Shown: positions 22,745-34,819 of the stretch, piece by piece | Position numbering within the stretch: position 1 is the stretch's first letter | Layout of the letters: every line of letters begins with the position of its first letter | Assembly: GCF_016920785.2 (NCBI RefSeq) | Contig: NW_024609839.1 | Span: forward strand, 18,167,085-18,231,084 | Reading direction: 5' to 3' | Origin: Ixodes scapularis | Lineage: Eukaryota; Arthropoda; Arachnida; Ixodida; Ixodidae | DNA: 64,000 nucleotides | Made by a program: the position numbers and the translations under genes | The notes under the pieces: model-generated | Told to the model about the DNA's origin: nothing | Databases searched by the model: none | Seen by the model: the letters and a program-made list of their open reading frames with translations, nothing else

Positions 22745-25700
22745 CTAGGCATTAGGTGCTGCCGGTGCCGCTCCCCTCAACACCATATTGTATTGCCATG
22801 GGACCTCGCCACGACGGCTGCAGAAGTACTTCATGTACTTCTCACGGACACTTTTGGCAACTGTTGCATGCGTGTTGGAGCTGACACGCCCCACATCCGA
22901 GAGAGCAGTGCCGTCAGCACTCTCAACCCGCCAGCGGCCGTTGGTGATCTGGCCCGGGTAACCTTCCTTGTCAGTGTCAACGTACCCAGTAGGGCAGTAG
23001 AGGCGCTCCCCCCGCTCACTCTCGTCCGATGCCCTGAGATAGTTGTGGAGGCTGACACATGCCCAGACAACGGCCTCCAAGGTCTTCGCGGACGCCTGGA
23101 TTGGTTGTCTGAATATGCGCCAACGCGCCACAAGTATCCCAAAGGTATTCTCAATGACGCGCCTTGCTCGAGAGAGCCTGTAGTTAAACACTTTCTGTGG
23201 TAACTTCTGGCCCTTACGAGGAAAGGGGCGCATCAGATTTGTGAGCAGGGGAAACGCCTCGTCCCCCACAAACACAAATGGGAGCTTCGTCCTTGTGTCG
23301 GGCAGGTGCGCTGGCGGAGGCAGGCCTGCTGTGTTCGACAGGATCCGCTCGCCCATCTCGGAGTTGCGGAACACACCGCCATCGCTGTACCGCCCAGGCT
23401 GCCCGACGTCCACCAGGGTGAACTTGTAGCTCGCATCGCAGCAGGCCATCAGCACAATGCTGTGAAAGCCTTTGTAATTGAATGTGTCGGAGCCTGCACC
23501 TGGTAGAGCCTCAATTGCCACGTGCTTTCCATCCAGGGCCCCGACACAGTTCGGGAAGCTCCACTGAGTGCTGAAGCCTGCTGCGATGCGCTCCCACTGG
23601 GCAGTATTGGGTACCTAGAAAAACGGGAGTCCACAATAAATTAAATGGCATCAGCAGCTAATGATTAAGTTTTTAAAAGCTTCAAGTTGTGGAACTGTAT
23701 GACTGCATATTTTTTGGAGCTTGGCTTTTCTGCTAGCTGTTGTTTAAACACTTGAAGAGCATAGAGCCGGCTATCAAGATCAAACAAGTGGGTTCCTCTG
23801 AAATTTTCATAGTCAACCATTTGTATAAAAGCTGCAGCACATATTAAACATGCCCTCTGAATGTATCTGTAACCATGTTGCCACAATATTATTCTGGTGT
23901 GAATTGATGAAGAGCTCGCATCCCCATCAATGGTTGCTGCTCTCCTAACAAGGGTATGTTGTAACCTAACTCGGGACTGGGGCATGAAAGAGAAAAAAAC
24001 TTATACATGGAAGAGGGTGAATAAAAGGGAAGACAAAACTCGGCTAAATGAAGTGGTACTGAACTTGAGAAAAATTTAGACATTTATGTTTCTCTGTAAT
24101 GCGAAATTGGAGCGCAGCTCTTAAGGTGTTCCGATTTGAATAGGTGTTTGTTTTTTTCTATTTGTAAATAATGCATAAGTACACACCACTTATTCAAAAT
24201 AGGTAATTGCGTGCCCTCTATAACACCTCCGTACCCCTCTGCCCTCCTCCCCCTCTGTACCCTCCCCTCCTCCTCTTCTTTCCTCTGCACCCTCCTCCTC
24301 CTCCCTCCCCTCCTCTGAATAATATAGAATAGTATATTTTTTCTTCCTCCTCCTCCGGTTATGCTGACGCCGACGGTGATGGCGACGCCACGAAATGCGG
24401 GAATGGGCGCCTAAGAACTGCGGTCTAAAAACACTTAAGTTGTCTTTCTTTTGCCAGAGGACCACGAATATCTAAATTATTTTTCAATCTAGAGGGTATC
24501 ACTATCTGCCTAATAAGCAGCTACGTGCCCAGCGAGAGCACCAATACATCTCAGTATCTTTATTCTGAAATACTTTTTTGAGCATCTCTGCCCAGCCCTG
24601 CTGGTGGGAACCGAGACGACAGTCGAGGCTATGGGGCTGTAACTTCAGGATCGTTGGGGACTTGACAAATGTGCAAGTCATAGCCCACTAAACTGTGGGA
24701 CGAGGGACAGCCCATGGCTTCGACAGATTTCAAAATTATTTGCCGGCCCTTTCTTAAGGGTGAGGAGGATGTAGGACTCAAAAGTACATGACAGGTGACG
24801 GGTTCAGACTTTTGGCTTCTTTGGAATTTGACTGAAATAACAACTGTCCCCTATTGTGTACACAATGTGCATATAATTCGTAAAGTGAAATAAATAGTAT
24901 TCTATTACAAAACCTCTCCCTAAAGCCACCTTCTTCGTGCACCAACTGCCAAGCTTCCACCTCAAGGAACAAGACAACATGCAATATCAGTTGGACGAAG
25001 CAGTCCACCATGAGTGCCACCTCCCGAACAAAGCTGTGCCACAGCTCTGATCGCTTCGCATAAAATTTCTGTTCAACATTTGTGCGTTGCTGTGGAGTGT
25101 GTAAACGCCAGAGGAAAGTGAAATGTAGAGACATTCAAATATTTTCAAGCAAAATTCGCCTTCGAGAAGGTGATCAACACCCGACTGACGAAGTATATCG
25201 AAAGGCACTCACTCAGTTCGGCTTCCGGCCACACACGTCTAAACAGGACGTCCTATGGATTTATAAGGACCTACTGGAGAACCTCCAAAGGGTCAGGCGC
25301 TCTGCATCGTCATATTGTAACTGAACGGGGTGCTTTGACAACGTCACACACGCCAGCCTACCTCGATGGCCTGAACGGTGTGCAGTGCGGCAAAAGAATT
25401 TACAACTACATGAGAAGCTTTCTGTGAGGTGACAGGCCACTCTGATGCTCGGCACCATCACGTCCCAGCCAATCACCTTGGCCAAAGAGGGACGCCTTAA
25501 GGCGTCGTGCTGTCCCCACTCCTGTTCAACCTGGCCATGCAAGATGTCCCGGCAAAGCTAAACAAGATACCAAGGATCGAACAAGCCACCTATGCTGACG
25601 GCGTCACCATCTGCTGCAAGACGGGCAGCGATACCGAAGTCGAGGAATGGCTGCAAAGGGCAGTGAATGCAGTCGCGGCGTATGTGAAGAACAGGAGGCT

Positions 25701-28700
25701 CGAGAGCGCTCGGGAGAAATCGAAGCTGCTCGTGTTCCGCAATCCCTGGAAAAGATCCATTAGGATCATCAACATCAAACTCGACAACCAACCGATACCA
25801 AAGCCTAGCATGGTCCAGATCCTAGGGCAGAATATTCCCCAGGGCAAAGGTACCTAACATGGTGGCTATTCGGAAGCTGGCCACCTCGACCGAACAAGTG
25901 GCTGGTATGCTGTGAAGAACATGCAACAGGAGGCACAAACTTAAGGAGAAAGAAACGACCCAGCTGGTGCAGCCTACCTTGCCCTCACAGTGACCGAACT
26001 GGGAGAGTTGAACGTCACGATTAAGAAGGCCTTCAAGCGGGCACTGGGAGAGCGAGAGCATACACACCGAGCGGCTCGTGGAGTTGGGTGTACACAAGAC
26101 TTTGGAGGAACTGAGAGACGCACAGATTGCAGCACAACTCAAACGGCCGGACGGGATGGCCAATGGCTGCTTGGGAAGCTGAACTTGGAAGCTCATGGGA
26201 GCCGGGCCCCTCCATCCAAGGACCTTCCTCGAGAAGTCGGAGCCAGGATCAAGATCAGTAGAATACCGAAAAACATGCATCCGGAGGGAGCCACAGACAG
26301 GAGAAGAGCAAGATCCGAGGCCCTGGGGCGCACGTGGGATTGCAGGAGCGGAACCGCATACATAGACGCGGCCCAGGGACACGACGGAATCGCAACGGCG
26401 GCCATGATGTCGTCGGACAGCGAGAAGACGATCAGTGCAGCGTCAGTGAAGAAGATCAAGTCTACAACCCCCATTGAGATGGTGGCCATAGCTCTGCCCG
26501 TCACTTGGAACCCGAAAGTGACTGTGCTTACAGACTCTCAGGCAGCGTGTCGAAACTTTGAGGCGGGCTCTGTCGGACCCGTAGCAGCAAGACTGGCTCG
26601 AAAGCACCCACCGGAGTCGGTACATGTCGTGTGGACACAGGGCTACATAAGACGCAGGGGGAACGAGGCGGCTCACGCTACGGCCCAATGTTTACTTCCC
26701 AAACGGGCCTTCCCCTCCCGCTGCCACGATGCTGACGACGAAGCATCATACTCCGAACGACTAAATGCCACACGACTCGCCAGGTGGCGATTCCCTCTTC
26801 CATATAAGAATCTCTCGAAAGAAGAACACGTTATACGAAGACTGTAGACGAATTCACAACCAGCGCCAGACAGACTCAATGCGTGGTACCCGTCGTCCCT
26901 CCCGTCTCCCGCATGCACACACTGCGGGTGCGAACGAGCCGAGGCTCATCTCGTCGTGTCGGCCTGTCAGAAGATCCGAGGCCTAGTGCCATTCGCGAAT
27001 CCGAAGACAGAACAATGGGAGGCCGTGTTACGCAGCAAGGACCTCAACCAACAGCTACTGCTGCAACGAGAGTGGCGATAGCGTCCAAGGCCGGTGGAGC
27101 CCCCGAATAGGGCAGCCACCCATCGTTTCCCTTTTTTCTATATTCTTATTCGATTCAATAAGGGAGGTTTTTAACAACAACAACCACACTCGTCTAAAAC
27201 TTGAGTGTACAAATCGTCTCTTGGGAATGTTTACTGCACAACTAGGCTGGTGCACCATGGACGTAATGGGGCACAAAGAAAACAGATATTTTGGTGCTAG
27301 CACCGATCTATGCATGAGCATATAGAAAAGAAAAGGAAATATGCCAAGAGCATAATTATACTGTGATCCGTAAGATTTTGATGCCGCCATGCAAACAGCC
27401 AGCTTTTATGGAGGGACGCCATTGTAGTGACTCTCGTGTCATCTATCTGTCACATGACGGGTTATCCCTAACCTCTGGACCGGGCTTCTACGCTAAGGTC
27501 AAGGGTCCATTCAGCTCTCCCATTTCACATTGACGCAAGCATTTGATCGCAGCTGAATAGCGGTGGCTAGCCATGCCACGGGCCAGATGCCTGGAAGATG
27601 GGGGCCCCAGTGAAATTACGGAATGGTACAGTTGTCACAAAAACTGTGTGAAACAATCTTGACCTGTGCAGATTTCTTAAAAGGGCCTGTTCATAACATG
27701 ACGAATCTGATGTTTATACTGTGTCGACCAATACTGCACAAGTGCGATAAAAGTGCTAACCCAACGCAGCTCTAACAAAATGAATTTGCAATTTACAGCA
27801 TCCCTATTGATATTGTGTCGGCACGAAGCCAAGACACGGTGGGCAATTAAGCGGTGGCCAGCAGAACCTAACTACCTCTTCCTACACCTATAGAAAAAGT
27901 GGGTATATCCCGTCACATGATTGAGTAGTTAGAACGGTAACTGCTCTATACTCTGCTGCACTAACAATGTGCAGTGCAGCCAGAGTTAAGGTGCTCTTGC
28001 GCCACCCAGAAGGGTAAACACCACTCTGCACGGTGACTCTGCAGCGTGCAGATCTAAACTGACAGTTTCTGCTCACATGAGGAAGAGAGAGGCGAAGTTT
28101 ATCCTCTTGATTAACTTACAAATGTTGTGGCTTTGGCGGCACAGCACGCTGGAGAGACAGAGTGCAGGATAGCGCTTGCCCGCCATAGCTAAGTGCTCCA
28201 GTGGCAGTGTGCACTTACATTGTATGTCGCTTTGCTGTGAACCTGCATTTTACTTCTTTTTTTTTGGCTTTTGCCGAGCATCTACATTTTACGTCACATT
28301 GTGGCTAGTGAAGATGGCGGACGTGTTCAGTTTTCAAACTGGAACAATCTGATGTGACGAGATGTTTCATAAAGTAAACTGAATAAAAGATTGTTGCACA
28401 AAAGTATGCGTGGTTTCCAGCAGAGCTTTTGACATTGAGGGCAAGGCAGGTGGGGAAACTGTAGGTTAAAAATGTTATACAGTGGCATACATTTTGTTTG
28501 TTCACTCAAAACCACAAAAGGATTTAGAAAATAGAAATATCTTTTGGCAGCAAAGTTTTTCTACCTTAAAAGAGGTGAAAATGGGGTACCTACAGGGCGA
28601 TAGAGGGGTTCCAATACTGCACGCAGGGCCTCGCAGGTCTCTTGGATGATCTCACTTGCGGTAGACCGCCCTATCCGAAAGGTCATCGCACAGATGGCCT

Positions 28701-30963
28701 GGGATGCTCCATGAGCAAGGTACCTGAAATGTTAACAAGCAACTGTAGCCTAGACAAATGCAAAATGACTGGTTGGAACTGCAGAGAGAGTGGTTACATT
28801 ATAAGCATTATACTACATGTCGCAAGTTGTATGTGATGCGGGCAGAGGCATGTGCATATGGCTTCCGAAAGCACCTAGTATGATCACTCGCTCAAAACTT
28901 TCTAACAAATTAACTAAAGTGACGTGAGGCTCCCAGGCATCAAACCTAGGGCCCTTTGCGTAACAGCCAAGTGCATGAGCCACTCGGCCACGCATGCGGC
29001 AATATTTAGGTCTCTCTGTTTACTGTACCCCTTTTGAAAGCAATGTCTGCTGTGCTTTCAAACACCGTTGTTATGTTTCATGTTCGCTAAACTGAACCAT
29101 CGTGAACAAATCCACTAATATTATCTATTAAATCATAAGTCCTTAACAACAGCTGAAATTAAGAAATCAGGATTTTATTCTTCCCTCGGCCAAAGGTGGG
29201 GGACATTGATTGCACCAATTGAACGAATAGGTATGGGCCTATTTTTGAAATAGTGCTCACGTCTTGTGTGACAGAACTCGTTAGTGGAGCAGTAGCTATG
29301 ACATACCTGATTGTCAGGGCCAACCTTTCAGCTGGTGGTATGGGCTCCCTCCAGAAGGTTGTCTCCTTCTGTAGGCTGGGGCCGACCAGCGAGAGGAGGT
29401 GGTCGAATCTGCAGACCAAGAGGTTTTAGTGCTATTGCAATAACCATGAATGCCTCGAGACCTATAAACCAGGGCATTTCATAATTGTTGCAAACAAAGA
29501 TAGGAGGCTCTGCTGTCTTATTTTGGTAAGATGGCGACCCAACAGTTGCTGTGCATTAAAAAGAGAAAGAAAAGTGTCAATTTAAGTGGATGTACACAGC
29601 ATGAACACGACATCCGTCCTTTTCTGCAATTTTCTGAGACGACACATTCAGGAGCCACAACTTCAAATCCTTTGAATAGTGCTCAGAGTAAGCGCGGTCT
29701 GCCACATTAATTGGATGATCAATTTTTAAAAATATATTGGATGATACAATTTAATTGGATGATACAATTTTTTAAAAATATATAAAATACAGATTGCTTG
29801 TTTGTGCTATTTGCACTATGGTTCAGGCACACAATGCACAGTGTAAATAACCTCACAATTGTTATCTTTCATTACTCTTACTAGATACTGTGATCGAATT
29901 ATGCACTTTGTAGAAAGTAATGCGATTCCTCGAGCAGGACTAGGCAGAGGAAAATCGAGGTTTGCAGGCGCGCTAAACTAAAAGTTTGGTTCTCTGAACT
30001 GGTGAAAGTGTGTTAAGTAACATTAGAATGTAAATAATGTCTGGAGACTGCACTCCCAGTTATAACCTTCAAACGTTCTCAATAGGTCTGCCTAACACTT
30101 ACTGCTTTTTAAAGATAAAAACCTTGTGCCGTCATCCCAAATTCAACATTTCGCAACTACATCAATGACATGCACTTCTATTGCATAAATAATTTCGTGT
30201 TATAGAGACGCTCGTGCACTAGTCAGGCGGAATTCCTCATTTTATTCATACATGAACACTGCTGAGGTGTTCTGAAACGTAACGCCGTCACTGAGTAACG
30301 CCGTCACTGAAGTCAAACCGCCGAGTAATTGGGGATGACCTAAAACAGAAGTGCGCGTGATTGCAGGGAAGTCAAAACAAAACTCAGTAATGCTATGCGA
30401 CCAGCAAATCATTTTTGACACCTCTTGCAACTTGCAAGGCAGCTAGTAATCCAGCTGTATTTCTAGCGGTAGCCACAAGGATAGTGCCAAACCCTACAAA
30501 ATCGGGTGACACCGTGGCAGCAGAAAATTAGCGATGCGAATTCGGCACCTCCATGCACCGCAGAACCCTACATGAAAAACTGGGACAAATCCTTCTTACC
30601 AAAGTTTCTTCTACATACTCACCTCTGCCTCGTCATTCTGAAGTACAAAAAAAAGTCTTGCCCGTTGTCCAAACGCATGTCGCGAACTAAATGATGGTAT
30701 TCACCGAAAGTTTCGCGGGAGCGGAGGAGTGATCGAACCCACTCGCGGCCGGGGTGGCGCCGTCGCTGGAGCAAGATCATGGCTGTGGTAGCCCGCACAA
30801 CCAGGGGCCAGTTCGTCTCACTGCCGGCCTGCGCAATGTAGCCCCGCACGCAGTCCAGGAAGAGATTCCTGAGGTTTTCTGTTTGTTGGAACCTCGACAA
30901 CCCGGGGGGACACGGAAAAGTCGCGACGCTACCGCTGGACGCCGCCATGTTCGTTGTGATCAT
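22745..30963 (-). CDS. PIF/Harbinger transposase (HARBI1-type DDE nuclease), four exons
   Basis: Cuts and inserts the element at TWA targets. Model on the minus strand: exon 1 30,963-30,623 (donor GTGAGT); exon 2 29,408-29,307 (acceptor CTGCAG, donor GTATGT); exon 3 28,723-28,594 (acceptor TTTCAG, donor GTAGGT); exon 4 23,614-22,745 (acceptor TTCTAG). Exons total 1,443 nt, in phase, 480 residues, a little above the family's usual 350-450. Exon 1 ends REWVRSLLRSRETFGEYHHL…FLYFRMT; exons 2-3 give FDHLLSLVGPSLQKETTFWR, AERLALTIRYLAHGASQ, TFRIGRSTASEII (helix-turn-helix-like region). Exon 4 holds the DDE_Tnp_4 nuclease: Asp in CVGALDGKHV, Asp in GRYSDGGVF, Glu in RRVIENTFGILVARWR, all present. 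No stop or frameshift is seen. Start choice: the first ATG of exon 1; a second ATG five codons on (MAAS) is equally possible. Confidence 0.9.
23615..25150 (-). other. Part of transposase intron 3
   Basis: Intronic on the minus strand. It contains a pyrimidine-rich low-complexity tract (CCTCCTCC…) at about 24,229-24,355. No gene seen. Confidence 0.5.
25155..27185 (+). pseudogene. 5'-truncated, decayed I-type LINE (RT and RNase H) inside transposase intron 3
   Basis: Non-LTR retrotransposon remnant on the plus strand. RT: homology starts near FEKVINTRLTKYIE (25,160), continues with the 'PQG' region damaged (about 25,495), LSPLLFNLAMQDVPAKLNKI (25,507-25,566) and YADG in place of YADD (about 25,590). 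RNase H: TAYIDAAQGHDG, an active-site Glu region TTPIEMVAIAL, VLTDSQAACRNFEAG, and WTQGYIRRRGNEAAHATAQ, where the usual His is Tyr. A Cys-rich C-terminus is readable in another frame at about 26,910-26,970. Multiple frameshifts. The 3' end carries an ACAACAACAACC tail near 27,173-27,185. It shows that an old insertion is tolerated in the intron. Confidence 0.85.
27186..28593 (-). other. Rest of transposase intron 3, nothing recognised
   Basis: No ORF, terminal repeat or RNA signature found. Confidence 0.45.
28928..29000 (-). repeat. tRNA-derived repeat (SINE head or tRNA pseudogene)
   Basis: On the minus strand the 73-nt segment has a perfect A-box (TGGCCGAGTGG, plus positions 28,980-28,990) and a B-box with one mismatch (GGTTTGATGCC, near 28,936-28,946) at tRNA-like spacing. 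The A-box is of Ser/Leu type, but the segment lacks a clear long variable arm and an acceptor-stem pairing. A SINE or pseudogene is more likely than a working tRNA. It lies in transposase intron 2. Confidence 0.6.
29409..30622 (-). other. Transposase intron 1, AT-rich with short duplications
   Basis: A local duplication of TTGGATGATACAATTTTTTA-like units fills about 29,708-29,790, and a 16-bp duplication (TAACGCCGTCACTGA) lies at about 30,279-30,310. No gene. Confidence 0.5.
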
Positions 30964-31144
30964 AGTTGCTTGACTTCATTCGCTCTGCAAGTCGCGGTTT
31001 CGATTGGTGCGCCGCAAGAGCCGATAGCAAGCTCCTATTGGTTCTTGACTGCGGCGGACGGCGCTTCGACGCAACTGTGTGTACAAGCTCTCCGCAAGCG
31101 TACTCCGCATCGGTCCGCAGTCGCGCTTCCGTAGCCGAACGCAC

Positions 31145-31175
31145 CGCAGTCAAACGCAAGTGTCTGAACTGGCCT
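31145..31175 (-). repeat. Right terminal inverted repeat of Harbinger
   Basis: Ends GTCTGAACTGGCCT; the inverse of the left end with one difference. The segment just inside (about 30,960-31,140) is GC-rich and holds short CCGCA motifs also seen inside the left end, possible subterminal binding sites. Confidence 0.92.
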
Positions 31176-31178
31176 TTA

Positions 31179-33340
31179 CTGTCCAACCGTCGCCTTCAGA
31201 CGTCATGTCACACATAACCTTTACTGGATCGTTGAGAGGATTAATTATATATACACCGCTCGGGCTGTTTTTCTTCATTTGTATGTGGGAACAGATTATT
31301 GTTCGGTTTCCACCTGCAAAAATAAAGGTGCGAAAAGCAAATATTCCTTACCAAGGTTTCAAATAGAGAGGGACTCCACAGGAATCCGCCGGCGGTTCGG
31401 TCGACTTCAAGCTACAGCAATTGCTGACGTCACAAGTGGTGAGAGATGACAGGTAAACGACGGAATAGCACTTTTCTCTAGTTATAAATCTAAAAAAGCG
31501 AGTCATTTACTCGCAACAACTTTACCTGGAACAGAAACAAGCTCATACACACAGGGCTTGAAAGAACGGCCAACTCTCAGCGCTCGATTAAATGAGTGGG
31601 CGGATGAGCAGGTGCAGAAAGACGGCGGACGGTTTGACGTTGTGCTTTCGGCACTGTTTGATTGGTCCCTTGGTTCGTACCGTCGGCTGCGCTTGGACTT
31701 CACGTTTCGTGCTTTAATGACTCTTCTGGGCACACGGACTTGGGAGAAAAGGCGAAAGGCAGATACACTCTGCCTGACTAAAAGGGGCGCTGACACCCCA
31801 TGGGTCGTATTTTTTTATTGTCTAAAATGATTCAAGTTGCGGTCATAGACACGCAAAAAAAAAAAAAAAAAAACGCATCGCGAAAAAGTATTTTAACACG
31901 CGCGCGCGCGCGCCTTTTTATTTTTGGCGTTTTCCTCTCCCGCTACTCGCTTCCTCGATTCTTTTAATTCGTGTCGTCAAGTATCCTAAAATTTAGAAGC
32001 TTTGTAGGCGACATTTTGATAAGATTTATTAACACCAATCGTAAAACATGTTTTTTTTTTTTAACGCAATTGCGAACGCACTACGGCCCTTCGTTTTTGA
32101 AATACCAAAAATCGGAGTCCGGTGTGATGTCGCCTTCTGGAATTGTTCCTCCGTCAGAAAACATGCTGCCTGGGCAGGGGCCACCGCTCGCACAAAATAA
32201 ACAGGTTTCTCTCGGTCCGCCGGCGCCCTCATATCCCGATCCTTTCCTCCTCGCTTCAGGTCGCGGTGGCAACAGCACGGAGTCGTCAAAGAAAGTCGAC
32301 TCTGAGGACTCCCCAATATCTGACGTCAACGCACAAGCGCAGATCGCGCCGGAACTTCGAATTCGGCATTTGGAAATTGTTTTTTTACTTCCCAAATACT
32401 AAATTCCCACGTTTAGAATTTTGAGGGTAATGTCCCGGCATCGTGTTCAATCGCTTCGGATAATAAAAAAAATATGATTTTGATGGGTGTCCGCGCCCGT
32501 TTAAGGTACAACAAAGTATACATGAGTTGCACGCAGAGGTCGGCATTTTTGGCTGAACCTACTAATCTCAGCTAAAGCTCCTTGATAATTGTTTCACAAG
32601 TAACGACAACCAATAGAAATGACATACAACATTTCGCTGGAGCGCAATGGCGGAATCCAGTTCAGTCTTCCGCTGTGCGCAGTCATTCGCTTCCTAAGAC
32701 CTGCACCGTGACGCAGTCGGCGCTTTAAAGAATGTCACTGAACAAGCGCACCATCAATTGTGCGCTTGTTCACTGGAAGTGTAGTTCAGGGCAGCAAGCT
32801 TGCAATTGTATGATCCGCTTTCTGTCGCACGATAAAACGAAATACGTTACTGGTAATGTATTTAGTGAAACAAAGCTTAATTTCTGCATATTAAACGAAG
32901 CTTACTTTCTGCAAACCATCGTGCTCGCTTTTATAGCTTTTTATGCGCTCAAACCTTTTGAAACACAATCACAATCAATTCTGTTATTTCAATTAACAGT
33001 AAGAGCGCCTAGGTGTTCTTTTTGTGTCTTTTCCGTTTACGTGCCACTTTCTTAGTTTATAATAATTTTCCAGAAGTGGGACAACTATAGTCTGTTTCAT
33101 CATAAGTAAGAACCGTAAAATCAAAGATGTATAAAAAAAAAGAACGCGAACACGCGAACACATATATATTGCAACGTAACCGCGCATTCAAAATTAGTCG
33201 TTCGTTTTTTTAGAGAACAGGATTTTCGTAATGCGACGGTGTTATCCGATGTAGAATATAACAAGTGGAGTACAAGTGTTAGCTCGGAGGTCTTTCACGT
33301 GTATTAAACGGCATATGTGATACATGATCGCACAACGGTA
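31179..33340. other. Intergenic, nothing recognised
   Basis: Low-complexity runs (A-run near 31,855-31,873; CG dinucleotide run near 31,899-31,912). About 32,745-32,900 is a direct relative of 13,800-13,960. ORFs here are short and show no domain. Confidence 0.45.
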
Positions 33341-33345
33341 GGATG

Positions 33346-33509
33346 TGTTATATATGGAGGTCAACGTTACATCACAGCAAACTCACGCATTTAATGAGAG
33401 TCGAACCGCAGTATGTTCCAGATTTCCTGCTCGTGCTGCTCTCTGGACCGCGTGGGAGGCTCGCGTATCGTCGTGTTTCTGCTCACGCGGTAATGCCCAC
33501 GATATTACA
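33346..33509 (-). repeat. 3' LTR of gypsy element 2
   Basis: Direct relative of 37,613-37,781; shares GGAGG…ACATCACAGCAAACT, TGCTCGTGCTGCTCTCTGG and GGCTCGCGTATCGT blocks. Confidence 0.9.
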
Positions 33510-33859
33510 ACTCTTTCCCCCGGAATCGTCACCACCCAGTCCGTAGGTGTCCTAATCCACCTGGTAGTCTTGAAGGTACCGCGGTGATCGACGTACTCTT
33601 GTCGGGCGACCAGTTGGCACGTCAACGTCAGCTGTTTGACGAGGAAGCATTTCCGGTTAGCATATCGGAGTTTCGGAGGACTCCACACCCAAAAGCTCCT
33701 CCGGAGACTCACTCGCATACGGCATTGTTATTCCGAACTCCGCATGCGGGGTTGTCTCCTTGACGTCCTCACCGTCTCTTTCCCTTTTCTCCCTGAGACT
33801 TGCATCGCATTCGGACGCCGAGGACAATGTCGTGTCCTTCCGACGTGGACGAGGGTGAT

Positions 33860-34735
33860 CGAAATGTCGTCGGACTTAGCGACCATCTTCCAAGAGTACT
33901 TTGTAGGACAGAGGTCCACAACTTTTAATCACTTTTCTGGCCAACCACTTAGGGTGGGGCGACAGCAGATTCCTTACACAGAACGTCTCAACTTTTTGAA
34001 AAATGACCGTTTCCTTCCTCTGCTCCGTGAACATCTTCTCTTGTCTTTCAATCGTGCGGTTTGCCAATGATGGATGAAGCAGATCTAAAGCCGTGCGTAG
34101 CTTGCGTCCCATCATCAACTCGGCTGGGCTTTTCCCAGCAGTATTGGAAAGTAGAACATGTTGAGTTATCAAACATCTTGATATCCTTCTAGATCAGTCT
34201 CCTTCCTTCAGGCGTTACAGCAACTTCTTGGTTTCCTGAACCATCCTTTCAGCTTAGCCGTTGGAAGCTGGATGATATGGTGAAACAAGCGAAAGTTGAA
34301 TACCGTTGCTGTCTGCGAACTCTTGAAACTCTGCCGAGGTGAAGGCAGCTCCGTTTTTGGAAACCGGGAAATCTCGGCACTCCATGTGTCGCAAACAGTT
34401 CTCTTAAACTTCGGATGACTTCCGCCGCTGAAGTCGTTTTCACTAAACGTACCTCGACCCAATTTGAGTGTGAATCAACGACGATAAAAAATATCTTGCC
34501 TTCAAAAAGACCGGAAAAATTCATGTGTAGTCTGGACCATGGGTTAACCGTCCATTCCCATGGATCGATTGGAGCTCGGACCGGTGCATTTCGCGTCTGC
34601 TGACACGTTGTACAGCATCGAACGCGTTCTTCAATCTGTTGGTCTAGTCCTTGCCACCAGACGTAGCTTCTAGCTAGGCCTTTCTTGTGCACAACACCGG
34701 GATGCGAGGCATGCAGAATGTTCAGAACAATTTCT
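33860..34735 (-). pseudogene. Integrase region of gypsy element 2
   Basis: 34,692-34,360: KGLARSYVWWQGLDQQIEE, CCTTCQQTRN (zinc-binding half), then the catalytic core PWSRLHMNFSGLFEGKIFFIVVDSHSNWVEV, TTSAAEVIRSLRELFATHGVP. The first catalytic Asp of the usual 'HxDF' is Asn (LHMNFSG). The core is broken near 34,370 and resumes at 34,172-33,876 with GKSPAELMMGRKLRTALDLLHP. Inactive. Confidence 0.85.
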
Positions 34736-34819
34736 TATAGTTTCTTGGGATCAACCACACGATTTCTCCGTAGCAAACAACCGTTGTATACCGACAACTC
34801 TTCACGTCGGTTAAAACAT

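Larger units (their letters stand above)
17204..31175. mobile_element. Complete autonomous-type PIF/Harbinger DNA transposon, 13,972 bp
   Basis: Both ends start AGGCCAGTTCAGACA/TTGCGTTTGACTGCG-type: the left 31 bp (17,204-17,234) and the inverse of the right 31 bp (31,145-31,175) differ at one base. The element is flanked by TTA on both sides (17,201-17,203 and 31,176-31,178), the 3-bp TWA duplication typical of PIF/Harbinger. It carries the two expected genes: a HARBI1-type DDE nuclease on the minus strand and a MADF-BESS DNA-binding protein on the plus strand. The great length is due to introns filled with secondary insertions (hairpin MITEs, a dead LINE, a tRNA-derived repeat). Both genes can be assembled as open reading frames with canonical or near-canonical splice sites. 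Confidence 0.93.

Noticed and set aside
31899..31912. CG dinucleotide run as a possible Z-DNA or regulatory site
   Set aside because: A short simple repeat next to an A-run with no gene nearby; nothing supports a function.
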